A stretch of 64,000 nt of DNA from Ruaniaceae bacterium KH17. GTDB taxonomy: Bacteria > Actinomycetota > Actinomycetes > Actinomycetales > Actinomycetaceae. The translations under genes were made by a program, and so were the position numbers. Positions 33,619-42,569 of this stretch are shown in pieces (within the stretch, counting starts at the first letter, position 1; every line of letters starts with the position of its first letter). Location: assembly GCA_900199505.1 (NCBI GenBank), contig FZQV01000006.1, positions 1 to 64,000 of the forward strand. The letters are read 5' to 3'. Below the pieces are notes generated by a model that saw only the letters and a list, made by a program, of their open reading frames with translations, was not told the DNA's origin and searched no databases.

Positions 33619-34667
33619 ACACCGCGATCGCAACGCACCGCCTCCGAAAGGAGTTCGGCCAGCTGCGCGCCCTCGATGACCTGGATCTGGAGATTCCCTC
33701 GGGATCGATCTTCGGGGTGATCGGCCACAACGGCGCGGGCAAGACCACGCTGATGCGGATCCTGCTCGACGTCGTGCGCCCCACCGCAGGCACCGCCACC
33801 GTGCTCGGCGTGAACCCGCGCGAGGCCGGGGCGGAGCTGCGCCAGCGGATCGGATACCTCCCCGGCGAGCTGCGTCTGAACCCGCAGCAGACGGGCGCCG
33901 ACCACCTCCGCTTCTGGGCATCCCTCGCCGCGAACCCAAAGCCCGCGCACACGGAGGCACTGCGTCTCGCCGAGCAACTCGAGGTGCGGTTCGGCGAGCC
34001 GACGCGCAAGCTTTCGAAGGGTAATAAGCAGAAGCTGGGGATCATCCAGGCGTTCATGCACCGCCCCGAGCTCGTGATCCTCGACGAGCCCACGTCCGGG
34101 CTCGACCCGCTCGTGCAGCAGCAGGTGCTCGGGCTGGTGAGCGCGGCGCGTGAAGCTGGCGCCACCGTGTTCCTCTCCTCGCACGTGATGAGCGAGATCG
34201 AGCAGATCGCGGATACGGCTGCTGTCCTCAACCGCGGCCGGCTGGTGGACGTGGCTCCCATGAGCGAGCTGCGCGCATCCGCTGCCCGGCACGTTCAGGC
34301 AATTGTGCGGGATCCCGAGGCCGACGTCGCAGCCCTCCTTGGGAGGTTCGGCTTGGCGCTGGATGTGGCCGGAAGCGAGACGGGCGAGGTGGCGATCACT
34401 GGGGTCCGCGAGGGCGGTCGTTCCACTCCTGCAGGGCCTGGGAGTGTGGGCGAGACGATCATCAGTGGTCTGCTTGAGGGGCGGCCCAATGATCTCGTGG
34501 CGGCGCTGGCGGAGCTTGATGTCGTGAGTCTCGTGGTCGCTGAGCCGGATCTTGAGGAACGAGTTCTCGGAATGTACGAGGCAGGGGAAGCTGACGACGC
34601 AGCGACACAAGGTGCGAGTGGGCTGCGTGCGCGTGATCGAAGCCACGTGAAGGGTAGTGAGCAGTGA
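33615..34667 (+). CDS. ABC-2 type exporter ATP-binding protein
   Basis: ATPase of a TetR-controlled drug-type exporter. It has Walker A GHNGAGKTTL and Walker B LVILDEPTSGLDP. The signature is LSKGNKQKLG, where LSKGN replaces LSGGQ, which is common in this ABC-2 subgroup. Residues about 230-350 are a C-terminal extension that also carries an unusual Gly/Arg/Ser-rich insert (REGGRSTPAGPG). 350 residues. It overlaps both neighbours by 4 nt. Confidence 0.9.
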   Translation: MNTAIATHRLRKEFGQLRALDDLDLEIPSGSIFGVIGHNGAGKTTLMRILLDVVRPTAGTATVLGVNPREAGAELRQRIGYLPGELRLNPQQTGADHLRFWASLAANPKPAHTEALRLAEQLEVRFGEPTRKLSKGNKQKLGIIQAFMHRPELVILDEPTSGLDPLVQQQVLGLVSAAREAGATVFLSSHVMSEIEQIADTAAVLNRGRLVDVAPMSELRASAARHVQAIVRDPEADVAALLGRFGLALDVAGSETGEVAITGVREGGRSTPAGPGSVGETIISGLLEGRPNDLVAALAELDVVSLVVAEPDLEERVLGMYEAGEADDAATQGASGLRARDRSHVKGSEQ

Positions 34668-35455
34668 TGCCGATCTTTGCGAACGAACTCAGGCACGGCT
34701 GGAAGTCGTTGTTGTGGTGGGCACTGGGGCTTGTGCTCGTGACCCTGATGTACGTGCCGTTCTACGAGTCGATTGGGGCAAGCCCCGAAATGGCCTCGCT
34801 CCTGGAGTCGCTGCCGCAGGCGCTGATTGTGGGGATGGGCTTCGATTCGATGTTGAGCGGTGCGGGCTACGTGCACTCGTCGATCCTCGAGCTCACGGCG
34901 GCGATCGTGGTGCTGATTGCGGGGATGGCGTGGGGTGCGCGCGCCATCGCCGGAGATGAGGAGGAGGGAATGCTGGAGCTGACTCTCGCACACGGTGTCT
35001 CTCGCGGCCGTGTCTACGCGGAGCGGGCGCTCGCCATCGCCGTGAAGCTGGCGGCTCTCGGGCTGGTGCTGGGGCTCACGCTGGCGGCATCGAACGGGCC
35101 GTTTGGGTTGGAGCTGGATCTGGGCTTCCTAACCGCCGGGGTCGTCTCGTTCACTCTCCTCGCGGCCGCGCTTGCATACGTGGCGCTCGCCGTGGGCGCT
35201 GCCACTGGTCGGCGTGGCATGGCAGTAGGCGTCGGTTCCGTGGTTGCGGTTGCCGCGTACATGGCGAATGTGTTCGCCCGGCAGTCGGAAGATTTCGACT
35301 GGCTCGCGGACATCTCGCCGTTCGGCTGGGCCTTCGCCGAGATCCCGATCATGAACGGTTGGGACTGGCCGGGGATCGGGCTGCTCGCGGCTCTCGCGGC
35401 CGTGGCCTTCGCCGTCGGGCTCGTGACGCTGAACCGCCGCGACCTCCACGACTGA
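34664..35455 (+). CDS. ABC-2 type exporter permease
   Basis: 263-residue membrane protein with about six hydrophobic segments; ARAIAGDEEEGMLELTLAHGVSRGRVYAERA is the typical cytoplasmic ABC-2 loop (GDEEEGMLELTLAHGVSR). Partner of the upstream ATPase, overlapping it by ATGA-type coupling. Substrate unknown, probably a toxic compound sensed by the TetR protein. Confidence 0.87.
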   Translation: MMPIFANELRHGWKSLLWWALGLVLVTLMYVPFYESIGASPEMASLLESLPQALIVGMGFDSMLSGAGYVHSSILELTAAIVVLIAGMAWGARAIAGDEEEGMLELTLAHGVSRGRVYAERALAIAVKLAALGLVLGLTLAASNGPFGLELDLGFLTAGVVSFTLLAAALAYVALAVGAATGRRGMAVGVGSVVAVAAYMANVFARQSEDFDWLADISPFGWAFAEIPIMNGWDWPGIGLLAALAAVAFAVGLVTLNRRDLHD

Positions 35456-35500
35456 CGACGGGTATCGACAAGGTGTAGTGCCGACTGCAATACTATGCGT

Positions 35501-35734
35501 ATGTCGCAGCTAGTTGTACGCATCGATCCGCAAACCGAACGCGCCCTGGAACGGCTCATCGAACTGACCGGTGAGAACAAGTCTGAGATTGTGCGCCGCA
35601 CAATTCAGGAGGCTGAGCGCGAAGCGGTGCTTGAGCGGGTTCGGCAGCAGGCGGCGGAAGTACGAGATGATCCGGAGGATCGCGCCGAGATGCTGGCCCT
35701 TGCCGACGAAATGGACTCGCTCCGTGCGTGGTGA
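35501..35734 (+). CDS. Ribbon-helix-helix antitoxin
   Basis: 77-residue protein with the RHH DNA-binding pattern MSQLVVRIDPQTERALERL then GENKSEIVRRTIQEA, followed by a charged C-terminal tail that would bind the toxin. It overlaps the toxin gene by 11 nt. I choose the ATG at 35501 over 35495 because an AATACT -10 box sits 6 nt upstream of it. Probably represses its own operon. Confidence 0.83.
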   Translation: MSQLVVRIDPQTERALERLIELTGENKSEIVRRTIQEAEREAVLERVRQQAAEVRDDPEDRAEMLALADEMDSLRAW

Positions 35735-36041
35735 CATCTATCGGCTGCGGTCCGACCGACGCGCCCAGGGTCACGAGCAGCGTGGAGCGAGGTACGCCGT
35801 TGTGGTGCAGTCGGACTACGTGAACCTCTCAACACTCCTCGTCGCGCCAACTTCTACGAGCGCGCGTGCAACCGAGTTCCGACCGACGATCACGATAGAC
35901 GGAACCGAGACGCGGGTGCTCGTCGAGCAGACCGCTGCGGTGAACCCTGAGACGAGACTCGGTGACTTTGTGGGGCGCCTCGATGCCGCCGAGCGTGCCG
36001 AGTTGGACCGCGCTCTGCAGATCGTATTCGGGCTGTTCTGA
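35724..36041 (+). CDS. MazF/PemK-type mRNA endonuclease toxin
   Basis: 105-residue toxin from a GTG at 35724. The N-terminal RGDIYRLRSDRRAQGHEQRG, the RYAVVVQSDY core, LVAPTSTSAR and TRVLVEQTAAVNPETRLG are the MazF fold landmarks, including the conserved Arg and Thr/Ser of the active site. It cleaves RNA unless bound by the antitoxin encoded just upstream. Type II toxin-antitoxin pair. Confidence 0.87.
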   Translation: MRGDIYRLRSDRRAQGHEQRGARYAVVVQSDYVNLSTLLVAPTSTSARATEFRPTITIDGTETRVLVEQTAAVNPETRLGDFVGRLDAAERAELDRALQIVFGLF

Positions 36042-36099
36042 CAGCGCGCAGCGGCGACCTCCACGGCTAAGGTTTCGCGATCGGCTTAGCGTGCAACGT

Positions 36100-36176
36100 C
36101 GCTGAAATTCGTACACCAGTGACCCAGAACGACCCCAGAAAGGCCGGAGGAAGCGACTGGTGTACGGATTTCAGCG
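36100..36176. repeat. Family F long inverted repeat
   Basis: 21-bp arms (CGCTGAAATTCGTACACCAG... and its inverse) with one mismatch enclose 35 bp. It lies between the toxin gene and the GH31 gene, which converge on it. A diverged relative with GTACGGATCTCAGCAG is at about 29694-29716. Confidence 0.75.
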
Positions 36177-36203
36177 GATTGCTGGATACGGCGGGTTCTG
36201 AGC

Positions 36204-38717
36204 CTAAAACGCCGGGGTTGCCGCCGCGCGCTCGAGGAGGGCGGCGCGAAGGGCCGGCGGCAGCCCGATCGTGGCGAGTTCCTGTGCGAGTGCGAGGCCG
36301 CCACGTCGCTTCACAGCCGCCCATGCCTGCTCCTTGACCGTGAACGCGATCTCCGCGGCGTCCAGCAGCGCGAAGGTCTCGGTAACCACGTCTACCGGCG
36401 CAGCCTGGAGGTCCTTCAGCCTGACGATGATTCCGTGAGTCATATTGACTTTGCCAAGTTCGATGCGGAGTGCGGGGGAGAGGAGTTCATCCGCCTTGAT
36501 GCTCGGTGTGGTTTCGTCTGCGTTCGCTTCGCTCTCTCCGCCCGACCCGCGGGAAGTGGCGCCCTCGCTTGACTCGGGCTCGTTGGCTGAGTGGAGGCCG
36601 AAGGCCGACGTCGAGACCTTGGCAACCGTGCCGGCACCCACGATTTCGAGGCTGATCTCGCGTTCAACGAGAGGATCGGGCCCCGTGGTTGGCGCGATGA
36701 CGAGTTCGAGATCGGCGAGGCCATTCGTGCGGGGGGTGAGGGTCTGCGTGAACCGCGTGATGTTCCGATCGGCCGCGGTGGGCGCGCCCTCGCCGTGGTC
36801 CTCGATGAGCTCCGAAACGCCCGTCCCCGGGAACACCCGCAGCGTGAGCCGCACGGGCGCGTCGGTGATCGGCTCCAGCGCCTCGGCTAGCGGGAGTACA
36901 GCACCCGCGCGTGCCAGAACGGGGATCTGCTCGTCGGGCCGGTGTAGCGCAACGTGCTGATCGCCGTCGTACCGCTGGCCCGTAAACAGATCGAACCAGG
37001 TGCCCTCGGGAAGCCACGCGCGCACCGATCCGAGCCCCGATTGGGGCTCAGCGGGGGCGGTGATCGGCGCGACCAGAAGATGCGCGCCGAGCATCGACTG
37101 GTTGTTCACACCGTACGCCGCCGAGAGGCCCGGGTGGTCGTGGTACATCGGCCGGGCGACGGCGATCGCATCCGTATGTGCTCTCCATGCGGCCGTGTAG
37201 AGGGCGGGGACGAGCCGGTGCCGTAGGCGCAGGTACTTCGCCATGGCGGCGTGGGCACGCGGTCCGTATCCCCACGGTTCCTTACTGGCGAAGGGGCTAT
37301 TGGAGGAGTGCAAACGGTTGATCGGTGAGAAGACGCCGTACTCGAACCAGCGCAGTGCCATCTCGGTATCGCGCGTGCCGAGCATGTGCCCGCCGATGTC
37401 GTGTGACCACCAGGTGTAGCCCACGTTCGCCGCGCGATTCGTGAACTCGGGTTGGAAGTCGAGGGAGCGCCACGTGGTGAGTGTGTCTCCGGAAAAGCCC
37501 ACGGGGTAGCGGTGGCTCCCGAGCCCGGCGTAGCGGGAGAAGGTGAGCGGCCGCTTGCCATCGCGGCCCGAATCGAGGAAGTGGATGTGGTTGAGCATCC
37601 AGAGTGGATCCAGGCCGGCGATCCGGGTCGTCCCGCCGGATTGCCAGTCCAGCCACCAGAAGTCCACGCCTTGCGCCTCGAGCGGGTGGTGCGCGTACCG
37701 CAGGTACGCATCCACGAACTCGCGCGAGGTGACATCGAAGGCCACGGGGAGTCCGGACTCAGGATCGATCCCGACGGCGCTCGCCACCTCGGCATAGGCG
37801 TCCTCGTGGCGGCGGATGCCGTCGGCCGGGTGGACGTTCAGCGTGACGGCGAGCCCCTTCTCGTGGAGTGCTGAGAGGAAGGCCTCCGGGTCCGGGAAGA
37901 GGTCACGGTTCCAGGTGTAGCCGGTCCATCCGGTGCCGATCTCGGGATCGATGTCCACGAGATGCCAGTCCATGTCGATGACGGCGACCGAGAGCGGAAT
38001 CTGCTCGGCCTCAAAACGCTCCATGAGAGTGAGGTACTCATCCGCCGAGTAGTCCCAGTAGCGGGACCACCAGTTGCCGAGCGTGTAGCGCGGCACCACG
38101 GGGGTGGGGCCGGTGAGGCGGTGGTAGTCCGCGAGCGCCGCGGCAAAATCGCGGCCGTGTGCGAACAGGTAGATGTCCTTCCGGCCGCCTGGACCGGCTT
38201 CGGGGCGCGCCGCAATCCAGCCATCCGCCGCCAACAGCGCGCTGTTCGAATCGTCCACCGCCGCGAACCCGAAGGTGGCGAGGATCCCGGGCTCCAGCTC
38301 GCAACGGCCGTCCACGTTGTCCAGCGTGCGCGCGGTCCCGAGCAGGTTGCCCCGGCCCCAGCCGAGTTCCTGCGGGTAGTCCATGCCGTAGTGCCAGGTC
38401 GAGTAGTGGATGTCGCTGGACGCTTTGAGGAGCTTCACGCTGAGCCCGGCGCTGGAGAATGCTCGCCCGTCGTAGCGCAGCTGGAGGTAGTCCGTGCGAA
38501 TGTCCACACCGCCGTCGGGCAGATGGGTCACCTCAAACTCGGGCACGGGGAACTCCCGCGAGACCACGAGCTGCGTGCGCTCATCGATGAACTCGCCGCG
38601 TTCGTTCCACTCCATGCGGATCAGGCGGTCCGTGAGCACCGTGAAGCGGTAGGTCTCTCCTTGGACGACGGCGTTGGGATCGGCTGGCGCGAGGGCGCCG
38701 TCGGACAGAGCGAACAT
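36204..38717 (-). CDS. GH31 family alpha-glycosidase (alpha-glucosidase or alpha-xylosidase)
   Basis: Retaining enzyme removing terminal alpha-glucosyl or alpha-xylosyl units. 837 residues, no signal peptide, so cytoplasmic. The nucleophile is in VDFWWLDWQSGG and the acid/base in VGFSGDTLTTW; WWSHDIGGHMLGTRD is also conserved. AGGAG precedes the ATG. Residues about 700-745 form a Ser/Glu-rich linker (NEPESSEGATSRGSGGE) that follows a stretch resembling a family C repeat, then a C-terminal domain (from IKADELL) not usual for the family, with XRE-like or helical look. Substrate unknown. Confidence 0.9.
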   Translation of the reverse strand: MFALSDGALAPADPNAVVQGETYRFTVLTDRLIRMEWNERGEFIDERTQLVVSREFPVPEFEVTHLPDGGVDIRTDYLQLRYDGRAFSSAGLSVKLLKASSDIHYSTWHYGMDYPQELGWGRGNLLGTARTLDNVDGRCELEPGILATFGFAAVDDSNSALLAADGWIAARPEAGPGGRKDIYLFAHGRDFAAALADYHRLTGPTPVVPRYTLGNWWSRYWDYSADEYLTLMERFEAEQIPLSVAVIDMDWHLVDIDPEIGTGWTGYTWNRDLFPDPEAFLSALHEKGLAVTLNVHPADGIRRHEDAYAEVASAVGIDPESGLPVAFDVTSREFVDAYLRYAHHPLEAQGVDFWWLDWQSGGTTRIAGLDPLWMLNHIHFLDSGRDGKRPLTFSRYAGLGSHRYPVGFSGDTLTTWRSLDFQPEFTNRAANVGYTWWSHDIGGHMLGTRDTEMALRWFEYGVFSPINRLHSSNSPFASKEPWGYGPRAHAAMAKYLRLRHRLVPALYTAAWRAHTDAIAVARPMYHDHPGLSAAYGVNNQSMLGAHLLVAPITAPAEPQSGLGSVRAWLPEGTWFDLFTGQRYDGDQHVALHRPDEQIPVLARAGAVLPLAEALEPITDAPVRLTLRVFPGTGVSELIEDHGEGAPTAADRNITRFTQTLTPRTNGLADLELVIAPTTGPDPLVEREISLEIVGAGTVAKVSTSAFGLHSANEPESSEGATSRGSGGESEANADETTPSIKADELLSPALRIELGKVNMTHGIIVRLKDLQAAPVDVVTETFALLDAAEIAFTVKEQAWAAVKRRGGLALAQELATIGLPPALRAALLERAAATPAF
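36580..36618. repeat. Family C repeat arm inside the GH31 coding sequence
   Basis: The 38-bp stretch CGTTGGCTGAGTGGAGGCCG...GTCGAGACC matches the right arm of the copy at 23886-23920 at about 31 of 38 positions. It is in frame in the GH31 gene, encoding KVSTSAFGLHSANE directly before the Ser/Glu linker. Confidence 0.6.
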
Positions 38718-38783
38718 GACTGGCTCCTGGGCTCGAAAGTGCGGGCAGGATCTAGTCTATGGCGGCAGCGACCTGCCCCCGAA

Positions 38784-38835
38784 AGTTGAGCGGATCAGTA
38801 CGTTATCCGGCCATAACGTACTGATCCGCTCAACT
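38784..38835. repeat. Family B 52-bp palindrome, perfect copy
   Basis: 23-bp perfect arms starting AGTTGAGCGGATCAGTACG around a CCGGCC centre. It lies between the GH31 start and the acyl-CoA ligase stop on the same strand, so may end the ligase mRNA. A degenerate 52-bp copy is at 61795-61846. Confidence 0.85.
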
Positions 38836-38846
38836 AGCGCCAGTGC

Positions 38847-40802
38847 TCAGTGCGCCCCGGGGGTGTGCGGGCCCTCCGAAGTGGAACCCGGCCCATCGCC
38901 GTCGGGCTGATCGTCCGGACGAATCGCGTCCTTCACCTTCTCGGAGACCTCGGCGGCAACCTCCACCGCCTTGCCGGCCAGCTCACCGGCCCGCTCGCTG
39001 AGGCCCTCGGAGAACTCGGATGCCGCCTCCACGGCCTTGCCGGCCAGCTCCTCCGCCTTCTCGGCGAGTTCAGCACTGCCCTCGCGTAGCTTCTCCACTG
39101 CCGTTCGCACCTCGCGCCGCAGCACCTTGCCCATGTTGTTCTTCGGCAGCTCGGGGAGCACGAACACCTTGCGCGGCACCTTATACGCGGCCAGCGACTC
39201 CTTGATCTTGGCGCGGATCTCGTCCGTGTCCACATGGAATCCCTCGTTCACCACGACGGCCGCCACGACTTCCTCGGAGCCCAACTCGTTTACGAGGCCG
39301 ACCACCGCGGCGTCAGCCACGCCGTCGTACCCCTTCAGCACGCCCTCAACTTCGCTCGGGTACACATTGAAGCCGCCGGTGATGACCACCTCCTTGATCC
39401 GATCCACGATCGAGATGAAGCCATCTTCATCGACGACGGCGATGTCCCCAGTTCGGAACCAGCCGTCGTGGAACGCTGCGGCCGTCTCCTCGGGGCGGTT
39501 GCGGTAGCCCTTGAAGACTTGCGGCCCACGGGCCACGATCTCCCCGCGCTCGCCGCGCTCCACATCGCGATCCGGGTCCTCCGGGTCCACCAGCCGGATC
39601 TCGGTGCGTGGGAACGGGATGCCGATGGAGCGGGCCTTTCGAGTGGGGAGCACGGGGTTCCCCACGAGGATCGGCGAGGTTTCGGAGAGGCCGTAGCCCT
39701 CAATGAGAAGTCCGCCGGTGGCCGCCTCCCACTTCGCGATGAGCTCCGGCGAGAGCGGCATTGCGCCGGAGATGCCGGTGCGGCAGCCCTCAAGTGACAC
39801 GCCGTGCTCTGCCGCGGCATCCGCCAGACGATCGAACAGCGGTGGTACGGCGATCAGCAGTGTGGGAACGCGGCGCTTGACTGCATCCAGCATGAGGCCC
39901 AGCTCGGGCTTGGGTAGCAGGTGCACCATGGCGCCGATACTCAGTCCGGCGTTCATCGACAGCGAGCAGCCGAACACGTGGAACAGTGGCAGTGCCGCCA
40001 TGAAGCACTCGTTGCCGGGTTCGAGGTTCCACACCCATTCGTGAGCCATGTTCGTGTTCGAGGCCATGTTGGCGTGCGTGAGCGGCACGCCCTTGGGGCC
40101 CGCGGTGGTGCCGGAGGTGTAGAGGATGAGGGCGTCGTCGTCGGGCTGGGGACGGCTCTGTGCGATCGCCGTCATGGAGGTGGCGCTCGCGGCCTCGGTG
40201 AGCTTGTGCCAGGGCAGCATGTCCTTGGGTGCGGGGGTGGAGAGTTGGGCGCGCGAAGCCTGGACCTTCTTGATCGGCAGCTTGAGCAGCGCGCGCTTGC
40301 CGAACGGCAGCTCCTCGATCATGTTGACGGCGATCACAACCTTGGGGCGCACGTCCGCCGGCAGCTCGCGCATGAGGTGTGCGCAGCCATCCCAGACGAT
40401 CGCCACCTCCGCCCGGTGATCCGCGAACGGCTCCGCCAGCTCGGCGGCCGTGAACTGGGGGTTGTGCTCCACAACGGTCGCACCCGCCGTCAGTACGGCG
40501 TAGAAGGCGATAACGTGCTGGGGGCAGTTGGGCATGAGTAGTGCCACGTGGCTTCCCGGCCCGACGCCGATCTCCCGCAGCCGGGCGGCCGTGTTCTTGA
40601 TCGCTCGGCCGAGTTGGGCGAAGCTGGTGCGTTTCCCGAAGAAGTCCAGGGCGTCTTGATCGGAGTAGCGTGCGCAGGCTCGTTCGATCTGGTCGACGAG
40701 AGTCTCCTCGGGGAGGTCGAGATTGCGGTCCACCTGAATCGGGGTGGCGGCGTTCCACAGAGCGGCGAGTTGCTCGCGCACGGGAGGGGGCGTGGTGGTC
40801 AT
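38847..40802 (-). CDS. Long-chain acyl-CoA ligase with an amphipathic C-terminal tail
   Basis: Activates fatty acids to acyl-CoA through an acyl-AMP intermediate. AMP-binding motif LILYTSGTTAGPKGVPLTHAN (core YTSGTTAGPKG), motif LIEGYGLSETSP, and the C-terminal Lys region PKNNMGKVLRRE. 651 residues; the catalytic part ends near residue 568. The extra tail has two 22-residue near-repeats starting ELAGKAVEAASEFSE and ELAGKAVEVAAEVSE, as in amphipathic apolipoprotein-like helices, suggesting membrane or lipid-droplet attachment. A CTACG palindrome overlaps its probable promoter. Confidence 0.93.
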   Translation of the reverse strand: MTTTPPPVREQLAALWNAATPIQVDRNLDLPEETLVDQIERACARYSDQDALDFFGKRTSFAQLGRAIKNTAARLREIGVGPGSHVALLMPNCPQHVIAFYAVLTAGATVVEHNPQFTAAELAEPFADHRAEVAIVWDGCAHLMRELPADVRPKVVIAVNMIEELPFGKRALLKLPIKKVQASRAQLSTPAPKDMLPWHKLTEAASATSMTAIAQSRPQPDDDALILYTSGTTAGPKGVPLTHANMASNTNMAHEWVWNLEPGNECFMAALPLFHVFGCSLSMNAGLSIGAMVHLLPKPELGLMLDAVKRRVPTLLIAVPPLFDRLADAAAEHGVSLEGCRTGISGAMPLSPELIAKWEAATGGLLIEGYGLSETSPILVGNPVLPTRKARSIGIPFPRTEIRLVDPEDPDRDVERGERGEIVARGPQVFKGYRNRPEETAAAFHDGWFRTGDIAVVDEDGFISIVDRIKEVVITGGFNVYPSEVEGVLKGYDGVADAAVVGLVNELGSEEVVAAVVVNEGFHVDTDEIRAKIKESLAAYKVPRKVFVLPELPKNNMGKVLRREVRTAVEKLREGSAELAEKAEELAGKAVEAASEFSEGLSERAGELAGKAVEVAAEVSEKVKDAIRPDDQPDGDGPGSTSEGPHTPGAH

Positions 40803-40840
40803 GATGGGCCTCTCTGCAAGACGACTTCGGCGCTAGAACC

Positions 40841-40854
40841 TACGCTACCGTAGC
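40841..40854 (-). promoter_or_regulatory. Palindrome in the acyl-CoA ligase promoter
   Basis: CTACGCTACCGTAG (arms CTACG/CGTAG) lies 39 bp upstream of the ligase ATG and includes a possible -10 TAGGTT on the minus strand. It is a candidate operator for a fatty-acid-responsive regulator. Confidence 0.45.
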
Positions 40855-40968
40855 TTCCCTGGTGCCGGATACCCAAGGGCTCAACTTCTGCCGGTTCACG
40901 CATGCGGCTGGGGGTGGCGCCGGCGGCCACGCACTGGACCACACCGCCGCCCGCAGCGCGCTCCTGGC

Positions 40969-41901
40969 ATGATCGGTGCCGTGGCTGGCGTGCTCTCGGG
41001 ATTGAGCCTCATCTGGGTGATCATCGTGCTCGGGTGGGCGCTCGGCCGTTTCCGCGTGCTACCGTCGCAGGCGCCGGAGGTGCTGAACCGGCTTGTCTTC
41101 TTCGTCGCCAGCCCCGCCCTTCTCTTCGCCACGCTCGCGGGGCTCGATGTGCGCACCGTCTTCGGCCCGCCGCTGATCATCGCGGGAGCGAGCGCGATCG
41201 GAAGCGCGCTGCTCTTCGTCCTCTATGCGCGGATCCGGCGGCTCGACCTCGGGCGGACCGTGGTGGGCGCGATGAGTTCGTCCCTCAACAACGCCGGGCA
41301 TCTCGGAATCCCGCTGGCCACCTACATTCTCGGCTCGCCGCAGCACGTGCTTCCGGTCCTAGTGTTCCAGCTCGGCTTCTTCTCGCCGATGTACTTCGTG
41401 CTGTCCGATCTCGCGGGCCGCTCGGGCAAGGTCTCGCCCGGTAAGGTGCTCCGGATGATCGTTACCAACCCGATGCTGATCGCGGCGGTGCTTGGCATCT
41501 CGGTCAGCCTTACGGGGCTTGCTTTGCCCGACGTCGTTTTCGCACCCATCGAGACCGTGGCGGGTCTCGCTGTGCCCGCCATCCTGATCGCATTCGGACT
41601 CTCGCTGGACGCTGAGAAGGTGCTACCCGCGCGGGCCGAAGCGCCCACTGTCGCCGTGGCGACGGTGCTGAAGTTGGCGATCCACCCGCTGCTCGCGTGG
41701 GTACTGGCGCATTACGCATTCGGGCTCTCGGCACCCGCGGTGTTCGCGGCCGTGGCAATGGCCGGGCTCCCCACCGCGCAGAACGCCTATGTGGCCGCGT
41801 TTCGAGCGCGCACCGGCGAGGGTCTTGCCCGTAGTGTCGTGCTCAGCACCACGATTCTCGTGACGCCGAGCCTCCTGGTGATCGCCGCGCTCCTCGCCTA
41901 G
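40969..41901 (+). CDS. AEC-family auxin efflux-carrier-like transporter
   Basis: 310-residue membrane permease with ten hydrophobic segments, an N-terminal LGWALGRFRVLPSQAPEVLNRLVFFVASPALLF (core LNRLVFFVASPALLF) and NAGHLGIPLATYILG, both typical of AEC carriers, many of which move malate or malonate in bacteria. C-terminal AGLPTAQNAYVAA also fits. Substrate unknown. Start uncertain: ATG 40969 or GTG 40979-type starts nearby. Its TAG stop overlaps the convergent pfs stop in CTAG. Confidence 0.85.
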   Translation: MIGAVAGVLSGLSLIWVIIVLGWALGRFRVLPSQAPEVLNRLVFFVASPALLFATLAGLDVRTVFGPPLIIAGASAIGSALLFVLYARIRRLDLGRTVVGAMSSSLNNAGHLGIPLATYILGSPQHVLPVLVFQLGFFSPMYFVLSDLAGRSGKVSPGKVLRMIVTNPMLIAAVLGISVSLTGLALPDVVFAPIETVAGLAVPAILIAFGLSLDAEKVLPARAEAPTVAVATVLKLAIHPLLAWVLAHYAFGLSAPAVFAAVAMAGLPTAQNAYVAAFRARTGEGLARSVVLSTTILVTPSLLVIAALLA

Positions 41902-42569
41902 TACGCGTCGATGACCGAGGTGGTGACGCTGGCCGCCCGGGCCGCCGCCTCGTCCAGGGAGAGCGAGAAGTCTCGGCTCGCCGTCGGGCCGCAGAGGTCC
42001 GAAATAGCGCGGATGGGGAGGAACGGGAGTGCGAAGCGGTGAGCCACCTGGCCCACGGCCGTGGACTCCATGTCCGCGGCGAGGGCGCTTGGGAACGCCT
42101 TCCGGACCGACTCGACCAGGTGATCGGCGACAAACGAGTTCCCGGCGACTACCCGGCCCTTGCGGATCCGGTAATCGCTGGTCACCGAGGTGGCGATTCG
42201 CAGGAGCTCGGGATCGGCCTCGTACTGCTCGGGCATGCCGGGGATCTGGCCGAGCGCGTAACTGAACGCGGTGGAATCGGCGTCGTGATAGGTGCACGAG
42301 GAGCCGATCACCACGTCGCCCACGAAGATGCCCTGCGAGAGGCCGCCGGAGGCGCCGGGGTTGAGGATGGCGCGCGGCGAGAAGGTGACGATCGCGGCCG
42401 CGACCGTCGCCGCGGCATTCACGAGGCCCACCCCCGTCACCAGCATGATCACGCGCTTGTGGCGGAACATGACTTCCCATGCCGTGCCGAGCGGCGTCTC
42501 CACGGGTTCGGCACCGTGGAGGAAGGGCTGCGCCTCTTCCTTCATCGCCGTCGCAATCAGGATCGTCAT
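41898..42569 (-). CDS. mtnN: 5'-methylthioadenosine/S-adenosylhomocysteine nucleosidase
   Basis: Also called Pfs. Hydrolyses S-adenosylhomocysteine and methylthioadenosine, releasing adenine; its product S-ribosylhomocysteine is the LuxS substrate. It has 223 residues. [16 protein letters not shown] at the start, [35 protein letters not shown], the nucleoside-binding [12 protein letters not shown] and the catalytic Asp in IRAISDLCG are all as in the family. It follows luxS with an ATGA overlap, so the two consecutive steps are coupled. Confidence 0.93.
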   Translation of the reverse strand: MTILIATAMKEEAQPFLHGAEPVETPLGTAWEVMFRHKRVIMLVTGVGLVNAAATVAAAIVTFSPRAILNPGASGGLSQGIFVGDVVIGSSCTYHDADSTAFSYALGQIPGMPEQYEADPELLRIATSVTSDYRIRKGRVVAGNSFVADHLVESVRKAFPSALAADMESTAVGQVAHRFALPFLPIRAISDLCGPTASRDFSLSLDEAAARAASVTTSVIDAY

